This document shows, one piece after another, positions 47,760 through 58,724 of a DNA stretch of 64,000 nucleotides (position 1 is the stretch's first letter; each line of letters starts with the position of its first letter). The stretch is from positions 19,480,001-19,544,000 of the forward strand of contig CM049413.1 of the NCBI GenBank assembly GCA_026929865.2. The letters run 5' to 3'. A program made the translations under genes and the position numbers. The DNA comes from Hyperoplus lanceolatus (Eukaryota > Chordata > Actinopteri > Uranoscopiformes > Ammodytidae). Below the pieces are notes generated by a model, which had not been told where the DNA came from, did no database searches, and saw nothing but the letters and a program-made list of their open reading frames with translations.

Positions 47760-49300
47760 GTTCTTAGGTTGTGGACGATCTGCATCCTCATCTGAATCCG
47801 GGATGGCAGGAAGGCGGATGAGTCGGGCCACTGGGCGGGTGTAGCTTCGATCCTTCACACGAACGTCGGCCGACCTCACGTGACCATATGCGCTTCGATG
47901 AACTCTGGTGACCCTTCCGATGGGCCAACTTGCTCTGGGGAACTGGGGATCCACTAGCATGACGACCGCATCCACAGCAAGGTCATCTGGAGTGGAATGC
48001 CATTTCTGACGAGGTTGCAGGGTAGGCAAGTATTTCCGGACAAAGCTCGAAGTGGTCTGCCATAATCTGACAATGTCTCCATCTCTTCCTGGTCAGTCCC
48101 TTGTCCATAGGATACACCACCTGTGGCAGTGCACCATCAGGCCGCCCCCATCAAGAGGACATTGGGGGTCACTGGGTCTTCATCAGCTATGCTGGATGAG
48201 GTGTAGCCCAGGGGCTTGGAGTTTAGAATGGCTTCAACCTCCATCAGGACGGTTAGGAGTACCTCTTGAGACACTGACTGAGCTCCGATCACCGTGTACA
48301 AAGCTGTCTTAGCTGATCTTATTTCCCGTTCCCAGGCTCCGCCGAAATGGGGTGCTGCAGGTGGGTTGAAGTGGAAAGCGATCTTCTGCTTTGACAGGAG
48401 CCCCTGGAGTTCTGGGTTCATGCTGGCGAAAGCTTCTCTCAGCTCCCTCTCACCGGCTTTGAAATTGGTCCCCTGGTCTGAGTAAACCTCTGCTGGGGTT
48501 CCTCTGCGGGCTATAAATCTTCTGAGGGACATCAGGTAGGAGTCGACATCTATGCTGTGCAAGAGGTCGAAGTGTACCGCACGGGTGGTAAGGCATTTAA
48601 AGATGATGCCCCATCTCTTCTCTGTCCGCCGGCCCAGCTTGACCTGGAATGGCCCAAAACAGTCCACGCCGGTGGAATAGAACGGCGGTTTGAAGAGACG
48701 TAGACGCGCCGCCGGTAGGTCAGACATCTTAGGCACAGAGGGACGACCCTTCCATCGGCGACACTCTTTGCAGAGGTGCTGCATGCGTCGGATAGCCTCT
48801 CTTCCACGTAGAAGCCAAAAGGTACGCCGTATCTCTGCATACACGCGCTCAGGCCCTGGATGACATAGGCGGACATCGTAGTCCTGTATCAGGAGCTTAG
48901 CGGATGGATGGGCAGGGTCCAAGACGATCGGGTGTATGGTGCTGGTCTCCAGTGCTTCTGCTCGTCGTAGCCAGCCTCCAACCCGTATGATCCCTCCATC
49001 AGGATCCAACTCTGGGGAAAGGGTAAGCAGACGGCTACTGTTCTGCACGGGTTTGCCTGTCTTCAGACGGTTTAACTCCTCTGAGAAGCTGTCCTGTTGC
49101 ACTCGCTTGAAAATCAGCATCTCTGCCTGCTGATAGTCGGACGCAGTAGGAACACTCTGGTCAGCCGCCCCGTGAAGCTCCGGCACTGTGGCTTCAACTA
49201 AATCCTTCCAAGAGTCGTACTCTTCAGCAGGGGAGGCTTTAGGTTGTTGAACTGCTGACGTAACTCCACAGAAAGCTGTCTTGCGATACTCCGATGGGTC
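47760..49300 (-). mobile_element. Integrase region of the BEL/Pao fossil
   Basis: In element order: an H2C2 zinc-binding segment near 48.77-48.88 kb (CHPGPERVYAEIRRTFWLL and CKECRRWKG), an rve core near 48.3-48.7 kb (GVDCFGPF, YSDQGTNF, GGAWEREIRSAKT; the three acidic residues are present), and a C-terminal DUF5641-type domain near 47.8-48.06 kb (WPIGRVTRVHRSAYGHVRSA). The order and the long C-terminal domain are those of BEL/Pao integrases, which insert the cDNA into nuclear DNA. Confidence 0.9.
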
Positions 49301-49449
49301 TAGCTCTGACCCCGTGGAAGGCCTCACCGGCCACTCCTCTGATCCCCTGAGGAGGAAAGCAGGTCCCTGACTCCAGCGGTTGGGCTTGGCTAGCTCTTCT
49401 AGGGTTTTCCCCGTGTAATATCATCGGCAGGGTTCTGAGAGGTGTCCAC

Positions 49450-51250
49450 GTAGCGCCAGCACCTGGTGCCTGTCAGTTCTTGGATCTCTGACACGCGTGT
49501 GCCCACAAACACTTTAAATCGACACGATTCCGACTGGAGCCATGTCAGGACGGTGGTTGAGTCAGTCCACAGTATGGTCTGTTCTATCTGCAGCGTGAGC
49601 TCCTTTCCTAACAGGCTGGCCAGCTGCGCACCGGTGACAGCGCCACAGAGTTCCAATCGTGGCATCGATGTTTGCCGGTGTGGGGCAACCCTTGATCTGG
49701 CCAACAAGAATGATAAGTGAACTCTGCCCAGGGTGTCCTCCGTCCGCAGATATGCAACTGAACCGTAGGAGGTCTCCGAAGCGTCGCTGAATATGTGGAT
49801 CTGTCTGTTGACCACATCAACTTCAGCAGGCACGTAAGGTCGGGGCAGCAGTATCTGAGGTAACATCTGGAGCTCGGCTTCCCAAGCCTTCCACGCTTGG
49901 ATTATCTCTTGTGGGAGGAGCGGGTCATCCCAGTTGTGCTGCTTGTCCCAAAGGCGCTGAACGAGTATCTTTGCCCGAGTTGTGTATGGCAAGATGTAGC
50001 CCAGCGGGTCGTACTGCCTGGCTAGCACCTTGTATACGTTCCGCATCGTCAGTGCTCCGTACTCCAAAGGTCGGTGTTTGTAACCCAGACTGTCGGACTC
50101 CCAGTGCCAGCTAAGCCCAAGGGCTGATTCAGGTTGGCTGGCATCACCCTGCGCAAGCCAGTGTTCAAGGCTGACCGATCTGGCATCTTCGGGTAAGTGA
50201 CTGATGACACTTGGAGTGTTGCTTGCCCACTGCCGGAGGTCGAAGCCACCAGAGGCTAGGAGCCGACGGAGTTTGTCTACAAGCTCCTTGGCTTCGCCCT
50301 TGGTTGGCACACTCTGCAGACAGTTGTCGACATAGAAACACTGTTCTACAGACTGCCTAACATCGTCATCAGCAGAGCTGTGCTCCTTGACATGCTGCTG
50401 GAGAGCGAAGGTGGCACAACATGGGGAACAGGTTGTACCGAATGGAAGGACCTGCCACTCATAGACATCCGGGGGGTCTTCTCGCCTCATGTCTCTCCAC
50501 ACGAATCTGAGGAGGGGCCTGTCCGTGGGTAGGAGCCTGACCTGGTGGAACATACCCTTTATATCTCCACTGATGGCCACTGCATGCTGTCTGAAACGCA
50601 GTAGGACCCCGAGAAGAGAGGCACCCAAGGTAGGTCCAGGCAGCAGGGCATCATTCAGGTTCAGGCCACGAAACTGGTAAGAGCAGTTGAACACAACGCG
50701 GTTCTTCTCATTGTGGCTAACCAGATGATGAGGAATAAACCATGACTCACCCTCTGCTGCGATGTCCGGACTGATCCTCTTAACTGATCCAACTCTAACC
50801 AGCTTGCGGATCTCTTCGCAGTATGCTTCTGCGCACTCCGGGTCACTTGCCAGCCTCTTCTCCGTGCTTCTCAGACTTGGCATGACCGCCTCCTTAGTTG
50901 CTTGGAAGAGTGGCATATCACGTCTCCGCAGCAACGGTGTTGCGTATCGTAGGACACCCTCTACCTCTACACGTGTAGTCTTTGCCTCCAACAGCTCCAC
51001 AGCTTCTTGATCTTCCCTTGACCGGACAACCATCTTCTCACTTCGAAACGGCAGGACATCCATCTGCCAGAGTTTCTCCACATCCCTCATAAGCTCAATG
51101 GTCTGCGGGGATGTTGTCGTGAACAGGCACTGCTGCTGAGAAAGACTTTGCTGAACTAACCTGGTGGGGCCTTGGAGGGTCCAGCCAAGCTGAGTACGGA
51201 TCGCAGCTGGACCACCTGGTGGGCCCAGCCTGACAGGCTCGATAGGGGTG
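49450..51250 (-). mobile_element. Reverse transcriptase / RNase H region of the BEL/Pao fossil
   Basis: In element order: reverse transcriptase at about 50.25-50.9 kb (ISGDIKGMFHQVRLLPTDRP and FYVDNCLQS; the YVDN at the YxDD site is a usual variant for BEL/Pao), a Pao-type A17 linker domain at about 49.8-50.3 kb (GGFDLRQWASN), and RNase H at about 49.5-49.8 kb (IHIFSDASETSYGSVAY). The YVDN, A17 and domain order separate it from Gypsy and Copia elements. Confidence 0.92.
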
Positions 51251-51399
51251 AGCAGATGATGGTGGTCAGAGCCTATGAGCACCAGAGGCTTAACTCTTGT
51301 GAACTGCTTGAGGGGAAGACCGACAAGATGTTTGTACTTCCTCTGGAGAAACGTGGCTAAGGCGCTGCGATGTGAAGGCCCCTGAGATCTTAAAACTCC

Positions 51400-51650
51400 T
51401 CTTGGACTGCGCAGCTGAGGATATGCGGAATGACACGCATGCACCTCTGAGCGTCTGAACATCTTGCCTTATGGTGCGCAGGCCCAGGTCCTCCGGTGTG
51501 CCTTCTAGCCCTAGCTGTTTGGCCGCTTCTGGGAGGAGCATTGTACGCTCTGAGCCGTCATCTAGTACAGCATATGTTTCCAGTTTACGGTCGTGGTGAC
51601 TGAGCAGTACTTTGATGACTTTCAGTAGTACTCGAGGGGAGTCCGATGGG
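51400..51650 (-). mobile_element. Protease region of the BEL/Pao fossil
   Basis: DUF1758-type aspartic protease: AVLDDGSERTMLLPEAAKQL carries the D-S/D-G active-site pattern of the family. It lies between the zinc knuckles and the reverse transcriptase, as expected. Confidence 0.8.
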
Positions 51651-51749
51651 CGGTCCAGGTAGAGAACCTCAGTGGCTGTACTGATTAAGCAGCTACCCTC
51701 TGATGGTGATGCGGGTTTGTCTCTCCTATTCACCTCATGAAGGACCTTC

Positions 51750-53650
51750 AGGTGCTTCCCTTGGCACACCTCACAAAGCTTCTTGAGGTCACACTGGGCT
51801 GCCTGGTGGGCCCTTGCGCAGCGCCAGCATCGCCGGTTCGCTTTGATCCACTCGGTGACCTGTTCCTTCGTGAGTCGTTGGATGGCTTGGCACTTATTGA
51901 GGAAGTGCTCTGAGTTCTCACAATAGGGGCAATAGGGCTTCACTTTGCTCCTTTGCTGCAACAGCGCTGAAGGTTGACTGCTTGGAGTCGTGGCTGTAAA
52001 ATCTTCTACACCATGTAGAACGGAGGCTGAAGGTCTGCTCTGCCGGCTGTCAAACTTAGAGCTGTGCTGTACTTTGCCTACTGTCGGTTCGTAGCCTTGG
52101 CACCAGGACTCGTACCTCAGCCACTCTGCCAGGTCAATCAGGGTGTGGGTTGAGCCTTGTCGCTGAAGCATCAGGCGGCGGAAATCAGCTCTCTGCTCAG
52201 GTGGGAGCTTGGAAAGGAGACGGGCTACGTGGGAGCCACACCGAAGTTCCACATCTCCATCAGGCCCAAGAGTCTGGAGCATACCGACCAAGGATTGTAC
52301 TTGCAGCGCAAACCTCTCGAAGGCTGCCACATCTCCACGTCGGACCTCTGGTGACTCCATAACCGTAGCTATTCTCTGCAGAGCCACATGATGGGGCTGG
52401 CCAAACTTCTCATTTAAGGCTGCCATCGTGTCAGAGTAAGGGGTGGTGGAGTTGAGGTAGGAATCGGCTACCAAACAGGCCTCTTCGAGTTTCAAATGGT
52501 CAGTAAGGACTTGATATTTAAAGAGCTCGGTGCTGTCTTCAGGCAGGAGGTTATCTAGGGCTATTCTCATCCGGGCAAACTCCATTGGGTCCCTGTGGCT
52601 GAAGAGAGGGATCTTTGGCTTGGGCCCCTTGTACACTCTCTCTCCAGAGGTAGAGGAGGAGAATGTATGCTGGTTACCTGGGTGTGAAGACCTATAGCTG
52701 GCTTGGGGGCTAGGTGAATACCTGACACGTAATCCTGAATCATACTGAGCCCCGTGGTCTGTTGGACTGAAGACTGGAGGGTATGAAGGCACGCGGACTG
52801 CTGAGAAGGGCTGAAGAGGTGGTGGCGGGCTAAGATGAGTAGCTCCTGGTAAGTAGCCTGCTTTGGGAGTAGAGGACTGGAGGCTCCTGGTCGTCGGACT
52901 AGGAGTAGCACTCTGCTTCAGTAGCTGCAGCTCGCTCATCATCCTATCTATGGCAGAGACCATTTCTCCTTTCCCATGGTCGTCTGACGGTTCTGCGTCT
53001 TCGCTAACTGGTGGCCATGGCGGAGGGGGTGGCCAGTCTCCATAATCACCCTCGCTATCCATAACGGGTGGAGTAGGAGGAGCTTGAGGGGGGGGGTGGT
53101 GCCCACTCTCGGGGCTGATGCTCTGGTCGGCCATTACCTCGGCCCTTAACTGTGTCTGCTAGTGACTTGATGTCTCGGTGAAGGTCACTAAGCTGTGCCA
53201 TGTTAAGTAACATATGCTCGTGAGACTGACGCAGCTTCCTGTTCTCCATACGAATCTCCTGCAGCTCAGCATTACATGCTGCGGTGAAGTCCCCTCTCCT
53301 CTTGGACTCTGGGGAGTGTGTGAAGGTCCTGCTTACCTCTCCACGCTGTCTGGCATATTCCTCTGGGTAGTCTGGGAAGAGCTCGTCCTCTTGTCTGTCG
53401 AGGGCTGGGTCCCACTGGACTTGGCGCAGAGGATATGAAGCGTGTGGGTGTGTGCTGGGTGTCATCTTGGCCGCTCCCTCCACAGTGGGTCTCCACTCAC
53501 GTTCCTTCTCATGCATGTGCATTGTAGCTGCCTTAGGAGAATCATGTGGCCTGTAGCTTACTGCATCAACCTCATAGTCGTCCAGGTAACGCGGTGGACG
53601 CGTCTGGCACCTTGGACGAACTGCTGGAGCTGCTTCACTGCTTCGATGCA
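51750..53650 (-). mobile_element. Gag region of the BEL/Pao fossil
   Basis: In element order: an N-terminal segment with a heptad-like helix (NAELQEIRMENRKLRQSHEH, near 53.2 kb), a proline-rich linker, a DUF1759-type gag core (TDHLKLEEACLVADSYLNST, AALNEKFGQPHHVALQRI), and cysteine knuckles near 51.78-51.94 kb (CPYCENSEHFLNKC, CWRCARAHQAAQC). Gag would form the particle that carries the RNA. Confidence 0.85.
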
Positions 53651-53670
53651 TCTTTATCCTAAATCAACAC

Positions 53671-53691
53671 CGAATCCGGCTCGAAGGACCA
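53671..53691 (-). other. Primer-binding site matching tRNA-Tyr
   Basis: The plus strand here, CGAATCCGGCTCGAAGGACC plus A, is identical or nearly so to the 3' end of vertebrate tRNA-Tyr(GUA) including CCA. It lies 3 bases from the 5' LTR. The element therefore appears to prime minus-strand synthesis from tRNA-Tyr. Confidence 0.8.
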
Positions 53692-53694
53692 AAA

Positions 53695-54408
53695 TGTTGG
53701 TGAGGACCAGTGGACTGTAGCGGACTGTATAGGTTGGTATAGGAGACCGTGTTGCATAGGTGGCGCCGGCTAGAACCCCACAAAACACACGAAGCAGTGG
53801 TCCAGTTTAGTGACTTTAATTCTCTTTGGTTGGCATTACATTGGCATATATGGTGTGTGTTGGCGTTTGTGTGTGGGGGTGTGTGTGGTCTAAAAGAAAG
53901 ATAAAAAAGGAAATTCTAATTAGCAATAATGTCACAGTATTAACTTAAGCAAGAACACACAGTCACACAGTCACTGCATTAATAACATGAATGAACAGGC
54001 TGCTATAAAGTGGCTAATATTTCTAATACAGTCAAATGCACTAACTGCCCAAATGATATCAGCACTAGCTTAAAGACGAGTGAAACTCAACTGACCCACG
54101 GCACACTATTACACAGACAATAAATAACTGTCGGCTGTTAACATGCAAGCACACAGCTTTAACAATAAACAATAATGACCTAAATAAACTAACATCAGTG
54201 TCCTCTCTACACTACTTACTTTTTGTCAGTGACGCACACGGGCAGCCACACATAAAACACAGCCGAACTTTGGCGAGACACACATGAACTGACAAACGGC
54301 TCGGAACTTCACATAAACGGAGCGCGAGTCCAAACGGTTGCTTAGCAACAGGGGGACGCTGCATGCAGACAGGCTGCGCTGCACGTGAGCAGCAGAGCCT
54401 TTTGTACA
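53695..54408 (-). repeat. 5' LTR of the BEL/Pao element
   Basis: 714 bp, collinear with 46997-47710. In element sense it starts TGTACAAAAGGCTCTGCTGC and holds the promoter, which I did not try to delimit. Confidence 0.95.
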
Positions 54409-54590
54409 ATGTGGTCCAAAAAAAAAGCAGACTTACTGCAAAATTACCTCATACAACCCCACTTACAAAATACTGAACTATCCCTTTAAACTGTTCTTAA
54501 ACACAGTAGGCTACTTGGATACGTGTAGGGCCTAAGTATTAACTCTGCTGATTCTCATCAGAGTAACCAGGCCTAATGTGAGTTCCACTT
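54409..54590. other. Target-site duplication and MITE fragment
   Basis: ATGTG at 54409-54413 closes the BEL/Pao insertion. Bases 54430-54488 (ACCTCATACAACCCCACTTA and AACTATCCCTTTAA) are the inverted left end of the AAAGGGATAGT MITE family seen at 17863. Confidence 0.6.
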
Positions 54591-55580
54591 TGGCCCTGTT
54601 TCCACCTGGGATTATGATGTGATTTTGGTAATCCGCTCAAAGGTGGCCAGCTCTCAGTCCGTGTGTTCACACTTGTCTTTTCACATGTGTCTTCTTTGTC
54701 TACTTGTGATCGGATTGCATTTACCCGCTCTGTATGTAAATCAACACGTACATAATTTCCGTTTGCATTGGTGTTTTTAACTGGTGGCATTTGCTATTAA
54801 AATGCATTACATGCGAAGGTAATTACAAGTCTAGGTTGACAAGATAGGCTACTGTCTCATTTAGACAAGGAGGAACGATGCACAACACTGCTTAGAGGGC
54901 TCCACATTAACACTCGCCAAATGTGGGTCAATAGCATAGATAGTATAAAAGTAAAAACTAGTAAGTTATTATGCCACTTCGGGCGGCTTTTCTAACGTCT
55001 GCCTCTGACTCTTGTGCAGTACACGGCTTTCTATATGCAGTTAAATTACTGCATGTGTGAACAGAATATTTCCTGTGCGCCTTCACATTAAAAGCCTGTT
55101 ACTAGCCAAACGCCAGTTGACTTTTATTTTTAAGCAGATACGAACAGGAAGTTATAGTGCTTCACAGCCCTGCAGCGCACCAGTCAATAGCAGCAATTTC
55201 CGTGTTTTCAGATGTACGCAGTGAAATGAAAACAGAGGACAGAAAGCTTGTCATTTGTAATACTGGTGGATGCAACTAACGTTCATGAGGCTTCAATAAA
55301 AGCTGCATGAACGCCAGTGATGCATTTTCAACATATTTCCGCTCAGGCAGGGGGCGGCAGTTGAGTAGGAGGTCCATAAACTGGACAAGAGTCACATTGC
55401 TGTTTACACTATTATTTGAATGCGGACAAATCGGACACAAGCGACGTAAACCATCTCTGAATGTGGTTTTTGTGATCCGATCTCAATGCGTCTTGAGAGT
55501 GATTCCACCTGTAGTTAGAGCTGTAGTCATGTGATCAGATGACAAAAATCAGATGTTAATGCCAAGTGCAAACGGGGTCT
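54591..55580. mobile_element. MITE with GGCCCTGTTTCCACCTGG-type ends
   Basis: The left end TGGCCCTGTTTCCACCTGGG (then ATTATGATGTGATTTT) and the right end, inverse AGACCCCGTTTGCACTTGGC (then ATTAACATCTGATTTT), are imperfect inverted repeats of about 40 bp. Subterminal GATCGGATTG and GTGATCCGATCTC also pair. The 990-bp body has no gene. The ends match a common fish MITE type (GACCCTGTTTACACCTGG, from memory). Confidence 0.7.
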
Positions 55581-58500
55581 TATTTTACCTATGCCCTTAC
55601 ATATTTGGCTTTCATGCACATTTTCGATATTTGCAGACCGAAAGAGCACAACATAGATTTTGTCCTATGTTTCTAATATTCAGGTGTTTTACTGTTGAAT
55701 GTTAGCATAGGTGCACATCCTTTTCAGTTTAAGCCGGTTTAGTCCATATATTCTGCTAACAACCTGTGTCTTCCTTTCCAAGGTGGTTTCTGTAAGAAAA
55801 ACCTTCTTTTACAGCAGATTTGTCAGAGCAGGAAAAACACAGGTGATACCAATTTAGTTAATGCTGTCTGCATTCCATTAAGTATCCCAGTAAGCCAGTG
55901 GGCCAATGCGTACAGTATACCAGCACCCTGGAACTAGCTGACCTAAATGAAATTCAGTCATATATGTTATCAATTACACCTTTGCTTTTCCTACTATGGT
56001 GTACAAAGACGTCTGCTGTGAAAAAGATTGATCATAGAACAACGCAGGTGGGCAGCTGCTGCAGTGTTTGTGATTGGTTGAAGTAACCTTCTGCCTGGTT
56101 AGTTTAACTTGCCTGTAAATCGTATTCTCGACAACTGCAGACCATAGGTCTTTTTCACTAGACCTGTGGACATGTCTAGAATGTACAGGTTTAAAGAAAA
56201 ATGTCCTGTGGCTGAGTTCCACTTGGCTCCTTCAGCTGGTATTGTTTGCTTGGCTCACCAGCATCATGGTTTCATGGGACAATTAAGTAAAGAGAAACAT
56301 CGTAAATATTATCATTAACACCTGCGCTTTTTCTTACGCTAATGAGTCAAAATGTCTGCTGTGAGAAAAGGCCTATTCTTAATGAGATAATCCAGAAAAC
56401 CTTTTTGTTGTAAGATAAGCGATCACAATTATTTTGGGGGTAAAAATCTATATTTTTTTTAGTGCTGAGTGAATTGTGTGTACAGATGTTTTAGTAGCTC
56501 TCTGTGTGTATAACTCCGTGCACTGTAATGTGATTGGGTCTTCACTCCATCACCCTGTCTCTCTAATTACTGCTGTTGGTCCATGGTGAGACAACATGAA
56601 GGCATTTGGCCTCACTGGCTGACAACCACCATGAAAGGATAGATAACAGACTCCTCCTTTGCACAAGACTGGCAACATCTCTCTCCTTCCATCTTCATCA
56701 CTTCCTCTCACACACTCTGTTACACTCCTTCGCTCTGCCTCTCCGTCCCCTTTCTAGTCCTCTACAAAGCTGTCACTCACTCGCAGCCAGATCTCTATCA
56801 CAATCTCTTATCCAGTTATCTACCCTGTCTTTCACTGCTCTCTCTCTCTCTCATCTACATTTCCTAAACTCTGCCCCCATGAGCCTAAATGAAAAGTTTT
56901 GATCTGCTTACCATAATCGCGGCACAGTTTAACAAGGTATTAGCATACCCTTTGGGTCCTAAAATTTCAGCTTACAGTACATATGGCCGACAAGCACGCT
57001 TTCATACACACAACAAAAACACACACATGCACACCCACACTCCAATAAGTGTGCAGAGCCAGTTAATTAGAGCTTGAGGCCCTTCTCTCCTAACGAACCT
57101 GAGGGTAATTAAAGAGCCCCTGGACACGGGTGTGTCTGCGAGCAGCATCTAATTAAGCCCCAGCGAGATGATTTAGCTAATTAGCTAAAGGCTCGATGTC
57201 GGACACCAAAGCATTCCAGCCCCACTGAACACAGGAAGTCACAGTGTTCCCACATCGTCCCTGGTAACACTTTCATTTCCTGGGGCATTAATCACCAGAG
57301 TTACAACTGTCACTATAGTGACTGTGTTGTGTGTGTGTGTGTGTGTGTGTGGGGTGGGTGCAGCTCCAACAATGAGGGTGAGAGGTTTGAACCATCCATG
57401 TATTACATGCCAGCAGGTAGGAAACATACAAAGCAGTTTGAGAATTAGAGTGTGTGACATTAATCTTTTTATTATCAAACAGCTTGTGATTAAACAGTTA
57501 GGTTGTAATCTAACATCACTTGCACCACTATTGAGAAGGAATTTCTCAATGTTCCATAGTGCAGCTTTAAGTGAACACTGAATCAGATCAGACAGAATAA
57601 TAGTTTCTTCGGAAAACCTGATTGACCTGGCTAATCAAAGCTAGCTGGGCTTTTAGGAAGGCGGCGCGTAGCTAAAACTACACATTTCAGCAATGGCAAT
57701 GTGAGAAATCTAAAGGTTTTTTTGGGACACTTTACCATGAAAACAGTTTCTAGTAGAAACCCAAATGACAATTTTGAACTTGAAAATTAGCACAATATGT
57801 GACCTTTAAGAAAGCAATACAATCAGAATGTGTTAGAGGTGCACTTCATTTGATTACTGCTTTTAAAAGGACATCCAGCAAGAAGTGTCTTTCATCTGCA
57901 TCAAGTGCAAATTGTCAGCAGAAGAAACCTGCAGAGAGATCGGAGTAAGAAGTGTTCTCCCCATCACCGGCAGCAAGACTTGGAATGAATGAATTCAAGT
58001 AATTCAAGTGTTTTCTAAGTCCTGCCGGAAATCACAAAACTTCGTAGAGCGGATACATCCCTGAGTAGATGTTCATCTGCTTATATGTGCCGCCTCCTCA
58101 TTTTCATCTCTTCTTCTCTTCCTCTCTCGAGCTTGTGTCACCAATAACTCAGCATCCAACTTCGTAGCTGGAGCGCATCTGATCCCCATTCATTTCCGCA
58201 GCGGGAGAGAGGGAGAGCTGACGTTGGCCACTAAGGCCCTGATCAATCATGATCTAGCACGACAGCTTGTATTAGAAACGGAGAGATGGAGGGATGGAGG
58301 GATGGAGAGATATGGAGGGAAGAGAGCGGGGGAATATAAGATATTCAGACATGGATATTTCTCTTTCGGAAATGCGTGTGATTTGTCGACATGACCAGAT
58401 GTGATCGGAAGACGGTAAAAGGAAAAAGAGTGAGAGGAGGAGGGAGAGATGAAAAAAAAAAACATCCCCAGTCCTGTTCGTTATTAAGAGATTAAATCCC

Positions 58501-58670
58501 ATCTCTGACACTCTTGTCAGCGCTGGAGACAGAATCGAGCATGGCCGGTAATTTGACTAGTTCCCTATCTCCTCACCGCTCAGTTGGCCGATGACAACCA
58601 GGCGACAGAGCGTTGAATATGCAAGACGTCTCTCCCTCTATCCCTCTAAACTCTACCGTCTACCATCTAT

Positions 58671-58672
<2 letters not shown>
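55581..58672. other. Mainly unique non-coding DNA
   Basis: Bases 57050-57240 are rich in homeodomain-type cores (TTAATTAGAGC, GGTAATTAAAGAG, CTAATTAAGCC, TAGCTAATTAGCTA) and look like an enhancer. Bases 57500-57575 and 57783-57808 (AATATGTGACCTTTAA) are fragments of the TTAA MITE family at 16709. A short (GT)n lies at 57327-57351. CT-rich DNA lies at 56680-56880. No gene is supported. Confidence 0.45.

Positions 58673-58719
<47 letters not shown>
58673..58719. repeat. (CA)n microsatellite
   Basis: 47 bp of CA units. Confidence 0.95.

Positions 58720-58724
<5 letters not shown>

Larger units (their letters stand above)
46997..54408 (-). mobile_element. BEL/Pao LTR retrotransposon fossil, near-complete structure
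   Basis: The 7412-bp element lies on the minus strand and has all parts in order: 5' LTR, primer site, gag, protease, reverse transcriptase, RNase H, integrase, polypurine tract and 3' LTR. There is no envelope. The LTRs are 714 bp each and differ at about four positions, so the insertion is young: well under a few million years on ordinary neutral rates, which are assumed. The protein part lies in several successive frames, with about four interruptions compared with one long gag-pol frame. It therefore looks broken, although some frame changes may reflect the family's normal expression. The right end of an older CAGTGTTGGG element was its target. Confidence 0.93.

Noticed and set aside
48052-53720. 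Plus-strand frames across the BEL/Pao element
   Set aside because: They are antisense shadows of the minus-strand gag and pol regions.
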